Shown in pieces: positions 1 to 8,459 of a stretch of 44,467 nt of DNA. Positions within the stretch are counted from its first letter, which is position 1, and every line of letters begins with the position of its first letter. The stretch lies in assembly GCA_964389685.1 (NCBI GenBank), contig CAYMFM010000028.1:1-44467 (forward strand), read 5' to 3'. The position numbers were made by a program, and so were the translations under genes. The notes under the pieces were generated by a model that saw only the letters and a list, made by a program, of their open reading frames with translations, did not search any database and was not told the DNA's origin. This DNA comes from G020353115 sp964389685. GTDB lineage: Bacteria; Bacteroidota; Bacteroidia; Bacteroidales; VadinHA17.

Positions 1-34
1 AAGGGATTTATGTAACAACGTACAGTAAAGAAGA

Positions 35-382
35 ATGTTTGCAATGTCTGGAATTTCTGTTGTGATAATAAGCTATAATGAGGAGCGTAATATAGCCCGT
101 TGTGTAAAGTCGGTTTTGGGAATAGCTGATGAGATCATAGTTGTTGATTCCTATTCTACCGACAAGACGGAGGAGATATGCCGTGGTCTTGGTGTTGATT
201 TTTACCAGCATCTATTTGAGGGATTATATAACAGGATTTTAGAGATTAAGGGTGATACGTTCTCTACTATAGCAGCCAGGAAGGCTGACGGGAGTATGAA
301 AAAATGGACTAGCAGTCCGGTATCAGGTAATAAGGGCCGGCTAATCCTTTCAAAAGAAAGGCATTTATCTGATGCCAGTTAA
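35..382 (+). pseudogene. Glycosyltransferase family 2 relic (WaaE-like) with a probable internal deletion
   Basis: The first ~60 residues are a typical GT2 N-terminus of the LPS-core WaaE/beta-1,4-glucosyltransferase type: a SVVIISYNEE start, then DEIIVVDSYSTDKT and a Gly-Val-Asp-Phe segment. After residue ~62 the expected middle (the DxD segment and acceptor region) is missing. The chain passes straight to a short stretch containing DTFSTIAARKA, which resembles the C-terminal FSTIAA region of the same family, and stops at 115 residues; the family is normally about 250. I read this as one gene that lost an internal block of roughly 130 residues, so it is probably inactive. The second Met (position 50) is an equally good start. 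It lies 35 bp upstream of the dehydratase gene on the same strand. Confidence 0.6.
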
Positions 383-417
383 GGTATACGAGTTATGAAC
401 AAAATGCAGGAAGTCAG

Positions 418-2367
418 ATGATAAAAAATATAATTTACAAACTTGGCCAGCGAATATTGATAAAGCACCCTCCCCGATGGATCATCTTTGCTATAGATAT
501 ATCAACAACGGTTTTCTCATTAATACTGGCGTTTTTTGTAAGATTAGATTTCAATTTTAGTTTTTTTTCGGACTATCCATATGTGGTAATTATTGGAACT
601 GTTGTTGCAGTAAGATCGATCTATTTCATTTTTTTCAGGATTTATTTTGGTTTGATAAGGTTCTCGACGTTTACCGATCTTGAGAGAGTAATTTTAACTA
701 ACACACTTGGAACTGCCACCCTGATCTTAATAAATATTATTCATAACCATGTATTCGGTACAGAGATTAATCTGATACCTTACGGGGTAGTAATAATGGA
801 GTTCCTGCTTACCACCTTTTTAATGATCTCCCTGCGGTTACTTGTAAAGACAATTTATCTGGAAGTAACAAACAGAAAGGAGAATATAGAGAATGTATTG
901 ATCTATGGTACCGGTCAGTTCGCTGATCTTACCAGGCAAGTAATCGAGAATAATTCCTCAGTACAGACCAAGGTAATCGGATATATTTGTCCGGGACAGA
1001 ATAAGTGGAATTACGGTAAAACCTTGATGGGAGGTATAAGAACCTACCATGAGACAGATATAGAGGCACTTGTGGCTGAATATAATATTAAAAAGCTTAT
1101 AATTGCAGAGGAGAATTCTGAAACATCCGACAATGAAAGGCTCATCGTTACTTGTTCCAATCTGCACGTAAAGGTATTAAAGGTACCTAATGCGAATAAA
1201 TGGATAGATGGAAGTTTCAGGATTTTTCAAATCAACGAACTTGAGATCGAGGATTTACTTGAGAGGCCAGCTATAATACTTGATGACAGAGAGATAGAGA
1301 AATATATAATGGGTAAGGTGATATTGGTAACGGGAGCTGCCGGCTCTATCGGGAGTGAGCTGGTAAGACAGATAAGCAGGTATCTTCCCTCGAAAATTAT
1401 AATGTTTGATCAGGCGGAAACACCATTACATTCTCTTTCTTTGGAGTTACAAGAGACGCTTTTATTCAGGAACTTTGAGCTGATCATGGGAGATATCACC
1501 AATCAGCATCTGCTTGAGGATATCTTTAGCAGATACAAGCCAGATATCGTATTTCATGCAGCTGCTTATAAGCATGTTCCAATGCTTGAGGATAATCCTA
1601 AGGAAGCAATGCAAAATAACGTTTTAGGGACAAAGATACTTGCTGATTTATCGGTTCAGTTTAATATTTCCAGGTTTATTATGGTATCGACCGATAAGGC
1701 TGTTAATCCAACCAGCATTATGGGGGCATCGAAACGCATCTGTGAGATGTATATTCAGAGTCTGAGCAGTAAGGAGAATCACCACACCCAATTTATTACC
1801 ACGAGGTTTGGTAATGTACTGTGGTCTAACGGGTCGGCTGGTGTAAGGTTTAAAGAACAGATTGAGAGTGGTGGTCCGGTAACCATAACTCATCCTGATG
1901 TGTCCAGATATTTTATGACTGTGCCAGAGGCTGTTGAGCTTATTCTGGAGGCCAGCACTATGGGTTCGGGAGGAGAGATCTTTGTATTTGAAATGGGGAA
2001 GATGGTAAAAATTCGCGATCTTGCCTGTAAGATGATAAGGTTAGCCGGCTTAGTTCCGGAGATGGATATAAAGATAAACTATATAGGTTTAAGAGCCGGG
2101 GAACGTTTGTATGAAGAGTTATTATCGAAGGAAGAGGAGTTGCTGCCCACACACCATCCAAAGATACTTATAGGCAAGGTGAATAAGGTAAGTCATTCTT
2201 ATCTTTCAGATAGGTTGAATGATGTTTTCCAGAGACTGCATACGATGGGACAAAGAGAAATAGTTACCTTTATGAAAGAATTAGTCCCTGAGTTCAAAAG
2301 TAATAACCCAAGGTATGCTTCTATTACCGATTCTGTTGCATCTGAAGATAACATTGAATATAAGTAG
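418..2367 (+). CDS. UDP-GlcNAc 4,6-dehydratase, PglF/WbpM/CapD family
   Basis: Long (649 aa) membrane-anchored short-chain dehydrogenase of the PglF/WbpM/CapD type. The N-terminal ~130 residues hold about four membrane segments. Residues ~160-290 form a first Rossmann-like domain (LIYGTGQFADL). The catalytic SDR domain starts at about 300 with VTGAAGSIGSE. The active-site stretch contains T425 and the sequence Met435-Gly-Ala-Ser-Lys439, in which Met replaces the usual SDR tyrosine; this is a hallmark of the subfamily. Family members convert UDP-GlcNAc to the UDP-4-keto-6-deoxy-sugar at the inner membrane, first step to QuiNAc, FucNAc or bacillosamine. The reductase and initiating transferase that could use the product lie at 13.4-15.3 kb on the other strand. 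The Wzz-like gene follows after 43 bp. Family is certain; the exact product is inferred. Confidence 0.93.
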   Translation: MIKNIIYKLGQRILIKHPPRWIIFAIDISTTVFSLILAFFVRLDFNFSFFSDYPYVVIIGTVVAVRSIYFIFFRIYFGLIRFSTFTDLERVILTNTLGTATLILINIIHNHVFGTEINLIPYGVVIMEFLLTTFLMISLRLLVKTIYLEVTNRKENIENVLIYGTGQFADLTRQVIENNSSVQTKVIGYICPGQNKWNYGKTLMGGIRTYHETDIEALVAEYNIKKLIIAEENSETSDNERLIVTCSNLHVKVLKVPNANKWIDGSFRIFQINELEIEDLLERPAIILDDREIEKYIMGKVILVTGAAGSIGSELVRQISRYLPSKIIMFDQAETPLHSLSLELQETLLFRNFELIMGDITNQHLLEDIFSRYKPDIVFHAAAYKHVPMLEDNPKEAMQNNVLGTKILADLSVQFNISRFIMVSTDKAVNPTSIMGASKRICEMYIQSLSSKENHHTQFITTRFGNVLWSNGSAGVRFKEQIESGGPVTITHPDVSRYFMTVPEAVELILEASTMGSGGEIFVFEMGKMVKIRDLACKMIRLAGLVPEMDIKINYIGLRAGERLYEELLSKEEELLPTHHPKILIGKVNKVSHSYLSDRLNDVFQRLHTMGQREIVTFMKELVPEFKSNNPRYASITDSVASEDNIEYK

Positions 2368-2410
2368 TAGAATGCTTATGAACGTTAACTTTAATAAATA
2401 ATTCGGTATT

Positions 2411-3385
2411 ATGGCTAAAAACAATTCTCATAGCAGGCAAAGTGATGAGATCGATCTTTTACAGTTATTTAAGAGTTTTGGAGATTTCATTGCCAGGATG
2501 TTCAAAGGTCTTTTCAATGCCATATTGCAGTTCATAATATTCTCTATCAGGAAATGGTTATACCTCCTTACCGCCGTTATTATAGGGCTGGCATTCTCAT
2601 ATTTTTTTCCGAAAGTGCAACAGGATTTTTATTATTCCGACCTTGTATTGAAATCAAATGCAGTTCAGAACCAGGAAATGATTTCCTATATAAACAGGCT
2701 TGAGAATCTTACCTCTGAAGAAAATTATCCGGTACTTGCCAGTTCTCTTAATATCGCGGAGGAGGATGCAAAACATATAGGCAATATCAGGGCATATTGG
2801 TTTGTAGATAAGAACAAGGATGGTATAGTTGATGAGGCTGACATTAATAATAAATTTCTTGCCGACACAAGTGTCAATAAGATAGGATGGAGGTTTGGTG
2901 TCAGGGCAACAGTAACCGATCCGCAGGTTTTTGAAAAAGTTACCCCGGGCATTGAACAGTATGTGAATTCGAATGATTATTTCAAAAAGATGAACGAAGC
3001 AAGGATCGATGATCTCACTGAGATAATAAACCAGATAGGCTTAGAGGTGGATAAACTAGACAGCCTGCAGAAGAAGGAGTATTTTCAGTTGGAAGATGAG
3101 ACCAGGCTCAGGGAGGGACAGCTTGTATTTACCAATGACCCGGAGATTAAACTCTTTCACGAAGATCTGCTTGATCTTGTCAGGACCAGGCAGGTAAGCC
3201 ACCGGGAACTCACCATACACCATAATATCATTTCACTACTTGAAGATTTCACGGTAACGCAACGCCCAATCAACAGTGCAACTTACTATGCAAAGAAAGT
3301 TGTACCGGTTCTGATCGTTCTTGCTTATCTGCTCGCTCTATTCGTTACATTCAGAAAGAAGATCATCGCCGCTATCAGGAAATAG
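2411..3385 (+). CDS. Wzz-like polysaccharide chain-length determinant protein
   Basis: Two-membrane-segment periplasmic protein (324 aa) of the Wzz/LPS chain-length type without a C-terminal tyrosine-kinase domain. One hydrophobic segment lies at about 45-68 and the second at about 297-318, followed by a short basic tail. The intervening region is mainly helical and charged (about 195-275 looks like the long Wzz coiled helices). Residues 133-144 read DKNKDGIVDEAD, a good EF-hand/dockerin-like calcium loop (Asp1, Asn3, Asp5, Gly6, Asp9, Asp12). By family, it would set modal chain length of polymer made by a Wzy partner in the inner membrane; three candidate Wzy/WaaL proteins are encoded in this window. 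It converges on the ligase-like gene with a gap of 22 bp. Confidence 0.8.
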   Translation: MAKNNSHSRQSDEIDLLQLFKSFGDFIARMFKGLFNAILQFIIFSIRKWLYLLTAVIIGLAFSYFFPKVQQDFYYSDLVLKSNAVQNQEMISYINRLENLTSEENYPVLASSLNIAEEDAKHIGNIRAYWFVDKNKDGIVDEADINNKFLADTSVNKIGWRFGVRATVTDPQVFEKVTPGIEQYVNSNDYFKKMNEARIDDLTEIINQIGLEVDKLDSLQKKEYFQLEDETRLREGQLVFTNDPEIKLFHEDLLDLVRTRQVSHRELTIHHNIISLLEDFTVTQRPINSATYYAKKVVPVLIVLAYLLALFVTFRKKIIAAIRK

Positions 3386-3407
3386 ATGGGGATGTTATTT
3401 AGAAAGA

Positions 3408-4712
3408 CTAAGGCTGGTGAAAAGAAATGAGCGTACTTTCTTTTTCTACAACTACATCCCGCCTCGTAAGCAGTGTGTAAAAAATACTAAAGAAAGCCAC
3501 ACCCCAGAATCTGCATAGAATTGATTCAAAGAGAAATACGAAGCTTGTCAAAATAAGGAAAGTGGAATAGTATATACCAGGCAGGTTACTATTTCTGGAT
3601 AATAATGGAAAGAAAAGACCAGCAAGCAGAAACAGCATTGAAATCAAACCTGAGCTTAACCACTGTTCAAGAAACTGATTATGGCAGTTAAAGATAGTTG
3701 GGAATTCATATCCTTTTTTATTATAAATATTCTCGAGCTGATTTTTAACATCACCGGTTCCAACTCCCAACAATGGTTTATCTTTTATTAAAGTGAAGGA
3801 TGACTTCCATATTTTAAACCTGATATCTATATTTTCAAGTGATTCACCTGCATTGTTTTTATAGCTCTCAATGAATCGTGTGATCCTGGGATTCAGACTT
3901 AATGAAAGTATAATAGCACCGGCGAATACAACAACAGCCAGAGCTTTAAGTATTTTGCTTGATACCTGTGAGATCAGAAACCAGAAGCCAAGTATCACAG
4001 ATGCCAGTATAATTGCTTTTGAAGATATCAGGAAAATAATGAAGTAGAAAAATACTGTAACCAGGACTTTAAAAATTATTTTATTGTTAAAGCAGATCTT
4101 CTTTTTTATATCTATTATACAGAATGAAGCAGCGAGTAAGACCATTAACCCGAGATATGTAGGATGAATGAGATATGAAAACTGTGAGAAGAAGAAAACA
4201 TTCTCCCATTCGTTGATTATAGGATTGAAACTGAACTCCCATTGTTTAATGGTAACAGTGTATATTATGGCTTTTGTCAGCAGATATAAAGAAATGATGA
4301 GTATTCCTGAGCAGAAACTGATAAGCATCTGTTTGAATGATTTTCTTTGCCTGAATACTTTATTGGAAAAGCTCATGAAAACCGGGAAAATGATCATAGA
4401 CGCCTGTGTCCCCAGTTGATTGAAGCCATTTATCTTATCCGAACTCCATAAGATGCTGATAAGCATTAGCATGAATAATCCCGGTAGGAATATTATAGAA
4501 TGCAGGTTTTCTTTAATATTTAACCGGCTGAATTTCTCTCTGTACCCTCCCTCAATGATCCATGTGAATAACCATGGCCAGATGGAAATTGTAAATAATT
4601 GTCGGCTTATGGGCAGAGTAAAAACAACGATCAGAAAGAAGAAAAAATTCATTCTCCCGTCAAGTAATGTTTTTTTCAAGTAATCTAAGTATTTCATCTT
4701 TAACCGGATCAT
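3408..4712 (-). CDS. O-antigen ligase/polymerase-family membrane protein (Wzy_C)
   Basis: Polytopic protein of 434 aa with about ten hydrophobic segments. The C-terminal half carries the Wzy_C pattern: a KDKPLLGVGTGDVKNQLE stretch, then a large external loop with a conserved His-Asn (NCHNQFLEQWLSSG) leading into membrane segments. Proteins of this family either polymerise O-units (Wzy) or ligate finished chains to lipid A-core (WaaL); the sequence alone does not say which. It is the last gene of the minus-strand array, 21 bp after the GT4 gene. The internal ATG at 4697 is an alternative start, five codons later. Confidence 0.8.
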   Translation of the reverse strand: MIRLKMKYLDYLKKTLLDGRMNFFFFLIVVFTLPISRQLFTISIWPWLFTWIIEGGYREKFSRLNIKENLHSIIFLPGLFMLMLISILWSSDKINGFNQLGTQASMIIFPVFMSFSNKVFRQRKSFKQMLISFCSGILIISLYLLTKAIIYTVTIKQWEFSFNPIINEWENVFFFSQFSYLIHPTYLGLMVLLAASFCIIDIKKKICFNNKIIFKVLVTVFFYFIIFLISSKAIILASVILGFWFLISQVSSKILKALAVVVFAGAIILSLSLNPRITRFIESYKNNAGESLENIDIRFKIWKSSFTLIKDKPLLGVGTGDVKNQLENIYNKKGYEFPTIFNCHNQFLEQWLSSGLISMLFLLAGLFFPLLSRNSNLPGIYYSTFLILTSFVFLFESILCRFWGVAFFSIFYTLLTRRDVVVEKESTLISFHQP

Positions 4713-4733
4713 AAGCCCGGACTATTTATCTTC

Positions 4734-5939
4734 TTAAGAAACCTCTTCAATTATTTTTAAATACTTCTCAGCAATTATACCCGTGGTATATTTCATATCA
4801 AAAGCTTTCCTTGCATTGAGTCCCATTTCTCTTCTCAAATTATCATCAGATTTCAGCATATAAATGGCCTGCAGCAATTCCTTGGGATCATTTGGATTGA
4901 TAACAATACCACATTTCTCTTCATTAACTATATATGCTATTTCGGAATTTTGCGGTACCAACGCAATTACCGGGATTCCTGATGCCAGAATTCCGTATAT
5001 CTTACTGGGGACTGCCATACCTTCCAGTCCTTCACGAAGGGTTACCAGACTTATATGGCAACCAGACAGTGCTTCAGATAGCTTTTCACCCGGTTGAAAC
5101 GGAAGATAAAGTATATTCTCACTGTTTTTGTCTGATATTGCCTCTGTCAGTTCTGTTTTTCTTATCCCGTCTCCGATAAAGACAAAGTTTACGTCTGCAG
5201 CGCTCTGGCCGGCAGCTTTTCCTATTGTAGCCATATCGTTCCATAAACCCATATTACCTGAGTATTGAATAACAAACTTGTTTTTCATTTGATATTCCTC
5301 TACAAAGGGGTTCTCATTAAATGGAATCGGGTGAATGAGTTTTTCATCCTGCCAGTGTGGAATATATTCAATCTTCTTTTTACCTTCGGTATAAATACTC
5401 TCAATATAATCCTCCATATCCCTTCCCAGTACCAGTATCTTGTTGCTTCTCTTTAAGGACCTGATAAACATTCCTTTCCAGATTTTAGTGATAGGATTGT
5501 TCCGGGAGATCTTACCAAGACGAATCAGACCTTCAGGGAAGATATCGAGCATTATGTAAATGAATTTCCGTTTCTTAATTCGGCATATCATTGATACAAC
5601 AATGCCCAGGAAAGGAGGTGTTGTATGTGTAAATACCGGTGATTTATCCTTTGAAAACAATAGCCTACTTGCCGTACTTATTATGAAGGACAATATGTTC
5701 AAAGCTCTGCCTGACAGATTGCTTTTATGAAAGCGAGTTGACCGAAGGTACCTGATATTTATACTGTGATAGATAAGGTGACTGGGCTGCATGTCTGATC
5801 TGGTGTAGCTTGGTTGAGCTGCCCATACTTCAACCTTTATGTTCTCTTTAGCAAGGTGCTTACACAGAATAGTAAAGAGATGAGCCGAAGAAACCTCGTC
5901 CGGATAAAATACCTGAGAAATGAGAAAGAATTTTTTCAC
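4734..5939 (-). CDS. Glycosyltransferase family 4, WbuB/WcaI-like
   Basis: GT-B glycosyltransferase of 401 aa, typical length for GT4. The N-terminal domain begins with a FLISQVFYPDE motif and includes the LDIFPEGLIRLG stretch characteristic of the WbuB/WcaI branch. The C-terminal domain has the donor-binding signature YSGNMGLWNDM near 255 and a later block LEGMAVPSKIYGILASGIPV with the acidic and glycine residues of the GT4 nucleotide-sugar site. It would add one sugar to the lipid-linked O-unit at the cytoplasmic face. Donor and acceptor cannot be read from sequence. A 62-bp gap separates it from the upstream aminotransferase gene. Confidence 0.87.
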   Translation of the reverse strand: MKKFFLISQVFYPDEVSSAHLFTILCKHLAKENIKVEVWAAQPSYTRSDMQPSHLIYHSINIRYLRSTRFHKSNLSGRALNILSFIISTASRLLFSKDKSPVFTHTTPPFLGIVVSMICRIKKRKFIYIMLDIFPEGLIRLGKISRNNPITKIWKGMFIRSLKRSNKILVLGRDMEDYIESIYTEGKKKIEYIPHWQDEKLIHPIPFNENPFVEEYQMKNKFVIQYSGNMGLWNDMATIGKAAGQSAADVNFVFIGDGIRKTELTEAISDKNSENILYLPFQPGEKLSEALSGCHISLVTLREGLEGMAVPSKIYGILASGIPVIALVPQNSEIAYIVNEEKCGIVINPNDPKELLQAIYMLKSDDNLRREMGLNARKAFDMKYTTGIIAEKYLKIIEEVS

Positions 5940-6001
5940 CAGTTATTAAGAAGCATTATGAAAGCAATTATTATGAGGATTCTGGGATCCATAGTTGATT
6001 C

Positions 6002-7096
6002 TTAAAATTTATTCATAGTATTTATTACTGTATGTATATCATTTGGGTTGTGCGCATATGACACAGGTAAACTTAATGTTGTATTATGTATCTCTTCAGA
6101 TAAAGAAAAGATTTGTCCTGACAGGAATTCCAATGCTTCCTGCTTATGAGGTGGCACAGGATAATGTATATCAGTTTTTATACCTTCCTTAAGTAAATAT
6201 TCTCTAAGTTTATCTCTTTCAGGATGCCTGATGTTAAATATATAGTATACATCTTTGAACTCAGGATGTACTTCCGGTAGTACATAATCACTTTTCAATT
6301 CATTCAGATAGATTGCTGCCAGCATTCTTTTATGGTTATTTATCTTATCAAGCTTCCTGAGTTTGACTCTCAGGAAGGCAGCCTGTAATTCATCCAGACG
6401 GGAATTTATACCTATGTATCTGTTATGGTACTTTTTATCCGAACCATAATTCCTCAGCATTTTTAGTCTGGACATATATTCCTGACTGTTAGTAACTACT
6501 GCTCCTGCATCCCCAAGGGCTCCAAGGTTTTTTGTCGGGTAGAAGCTGAATGCCGCCATATCTCCAAAGCTACCTGCTTTCTTTCCTTTATACTCGGCAC
6601 CATGGGCCTGGGCGCAATCCTCTAAGAGGAGAAGATTATGGTTTTTGCAGATGTCATTAACAGGATCCATATCGCATACTTTCCCATACAGGTGCACAAC
6701 CAGGATAGCTTCTGTTTTACTGGTGATTGCTCTTTCTATCAGCGATGGATTAATATTGTATGTTTTGATGTCAGGTTCAACCAGAACAGGAATACATCCT
6801 GCATGTAGTATGGCTAGTATTGTAGCAATATATGTATTGGATGGAACAACTATTTCAGATCCTTTTTCAATATCCAGAGCCATTATGGAGAGGGTAAGGG
6901 CATCCAGGCCTGAAGCTACACCAATACAATGATCAACGTCATTGTATTCAGCAAACTCTTTTTCGAACAGTTCTACCTCTTTCCCAAGTATAAACCAACC
7001 GGAGTTCATTACTTCATCAAACTTGGTCCTGAACTCCTTTATGAATGGTTCATTTACCTTATAAAGGTTTTCATATTCTACCTTAATATGACTCAT
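6002..7096 (-). CDS. DegT/DnrJ/EryC1 sugar aminotransferase (FdtB-like)
   Basis: PLP-dependent sugar aminotransferase of fold type I. I chose the ATG at 7096 (MSHIKVEYENL), giving 364 aa, because homologues start there; the longer frame reads back into the neighbouring gene. Asp160 in LLEDCAQAHG and the PLP lysine Lys189 in FYPTKNLGALGD are in the expected places. It overlaps the 3' end of the FdtA-like gene by 14 nt, so the two are probably translationally coupled. By analogy with FdtA/FdtB and QdtA/QdtB it would transaminate dTDP-3-keto-6-deoxyhexose to a dTDP-3-amino-3,6-dideoxyhexose. Whether the product is galacto or gluco is not decidable by eye. Confidence 0.88.
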   Translation of the reverse strand: MSHIKVEYENLYKVNEPFIKEFRTKFDEVMNSGWFILGKEVELFEKEFAEYNDVDHCIGVASGLDALTLSIMALDIEKGSEIVVPSNTYIATILAILHAGCIPVLVEPDIKTYNINPSLIERAITSKTEAILVVHLYGKVCDMDPVNDICKNHNLLLLEDCAQAHGAEYKGKKAGSFGDMAAFSFYPTKNLGALGDAGAVVTNSQEYMSRLKMLRNYGSDKKYHNRYIGINSRLDELQAAFLRVKLRKLDKINNHKRMLAAIYLNELKSDYVLPEVHPEFKDVYYIFNIRHPERDKLREYLLKEGIKTDIHYPVPPHKQEALEFLSGQIFSLSEEIHNTTLSLPVSYAHNPNDIHTVINTMNKF

Positions 7097-7445
7097 AGAT
7101 ATAGTCTTTCTCGTCGAAGTACTCTGATGCAAACACCATAAGTATAGCATCTTCCGTAAAATTATACATTTTATGCCAGTCTTCGGGCATTAGTACAACG
7201 CATTTGGAAGGATGATCCAGAATGAATTCCTTCTGTATGGATCCATTATCGTTAAATATTCTGCAGGCACCTTTAATACAAACAGTTGCCTGAACAGTCT
7301 TATGATGTCTATGACCCCCTCTGACTGAATCATCAACACCATAAATATAGAAAACCCTTTTTATGTCAAATGGTAAAACCTTTTCAATAACAGTCAGGTT
7401 TCCCCTTTTATCAGTGAACGTTTTTAAGTTTATCAGGTAGGCCAT
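7083..7445 (-). CDS. dTDP-4-keto-6-deoxyhexose 3,4-ketoisomerase, FdtA/QdtA (WxcM-like cupin)
   Basis: Small cupin of 120 aa, full length for the FdtA/QdtA/Tyl1a family. The motif RGGHRHHKT (residues 42-50) carries the conserved histidine pair, and the cupin strands around TVCIKGACRIF and VLMPEDWHKMYNF are clear. It isomerises dTDP-4-keto-6-deoxyglucose to the 3-keto sugar, the substrate of the aminotransferase encoded immediately downstream and overlapping it. The supplier genes rmlA/rmlB are not in this window and must lie elsewhere. No hexapeptide N-acetyltransferase (FdtC/QdtC) is seen nearby. Confidence 0.87.
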   Translation of the reverse strand: MAYLINLKTFTDKRGNLTVIEKVLPFDIKRVFYIYGVDDSVRGGHRHHKTVQATVCIKGACRIFNDNGSIQKEFILDHPSKCVVLMPEDWHKMYNFTEDAILMVFASEYFDEKDYIYESY

Positions 7446-7454
7446 TATTAATGA

Positions 7455-8435
7455 TTATAATTTATAGATATTATAGCTTGTTATTTTCTTAAAAGAATTC
7501 TTAATGATATTCCTTAATGATCTGTTCTCAGGGGTGTAATACTGTCTGGAATATTCATTGTAATTGTCTGAAAGCATTTGCTCAACTTTGATTAAATTAT
7601 TGATATAAGTCGAGTAAATAGTTTTTCTTAGTTTCTTATTAATATGGTGCCAGCCCAGGTCAGCAGTATTGTTTTCTTTGAGCTTCAGGCTCTGGAAATG
7701 AAAGAATACAAGTTTGAATTTTTTTTGTGATTGCTTCTTTACAATCATTATCTCATCATCCTTCCTTATGAACTTATATTTCTTGATATTCCATGGAGCC
7801 ACACCTCCTCCCTCATTTTCAAGAATATGGACTCCCTTATATCTGGTTGGCCATTCATCCAGATATTTCTGATCACCGAATTTGCTATCTTCATATCTGT
7901 TGTAACACCAATCAATGCACTGGCCGGCCCAGGTATTCAATATTATTTGACTTTCTTCCAGGGTATTAAATGTAATAAACTGAACACAAAACCTGCCGGC
8001 TCTTTTCTCTTCAAATATCCGTTCCATGAATGAGTATCGGTGCTCGGTTATTAAAACGGTGTTTTCAGTATTTAACTCTGATAGAAGCACTGATGGATCC
8101 TCATAAAACATCAGGTCAGCATCAATATAGGTACAGTTCTGAACCTTATACTTTTTAAAAACATGTTTTATTACTGCGGGAGTGCATGTCCAGCAATATT
8201 CTGCTTTTGTCCTTTCCTTTTTGACTTCCAGTAATTCAGGTGTTTCAAATTCATTTAAGGATATTACACTTATATTTTCCAGGCTTAAATCAGTGAGTAT
8301 CTTATATGACAGATCATCAAAAGTAAATACATATACATGAAATTTATTTCTTGCATACCTTTGTAAAGAATTCAACATTAAAATGCCTCTGCTTAAATAA
8401 AATGAGTCAAATAATGTGCAAAATATCCTTTTCAT
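7455..8435 (-). CDS. Putative nucleotide-sugar glycosyltransferase with DxD motif
   Basis: Soluble protein of 326 aa starting with the MKRIFCTLFDSFYLSRGI pattern of GT-A-like enzymes that act on surface sugars. A clear DxD metal site lies at 105-107 (TYIDADLMFYEDP). The middle has a typical late block around WNIKKYKF and a FFHFQSLK motif. It resembles the loosely defined GT8-like group of sugar transferases in Bacteroidota polysaccharide loci. Substrate unknown. It sits 24 bp downstream of the membrane protein gene and 9 bp before the FdtA-like gene, so is probably co-transcribed with both. Confidence 0.7.
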   Translation of the reverse strand: MKRIFCTLFDSFYLSRGILMLNSLQRYARNKFHVYVFTFDDLSYKILTDLSLENISVISLNEFETPELLEVKKERTKAEYCWTCTPAVIKHVFKKYKVQNCTYIDADLMFYEDPSVLLSELNTENTVLITEHRYSFMERIFEEKRAGRFCVQFITFNTLEESQIILNTWAGQCIDWCYNRYEDSKFGDQKYLDEWPTRYKGVHILENEGGGVAPWNIKKYKFIRKDDEIMIVKKQSQKKFKLVFFHFQSLKLKENNTADLGWHHINKKLRKTIYSTYINNLIKVEQMLSDNYNEYSRQYYTPENRSLRNIIKNSFKKITSYNIYKL

Positions 8436-8459
8436 GAAATTGAATTTGGAGATCTGAAC

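Noticed and set aside
3321..3518. 65-codon plus-strand frame over the convergent gene ends
   Set aside because: It spans the 3' ends of the Wzz-like and ligase-like genes and has no protein features.
7097..7150. 18-codon upstream extension of the aminotransferase frame
   Set aside because: It lies inside the FdtA-like coding sequence, and homologues start at the MSHIKVEYENL Met.
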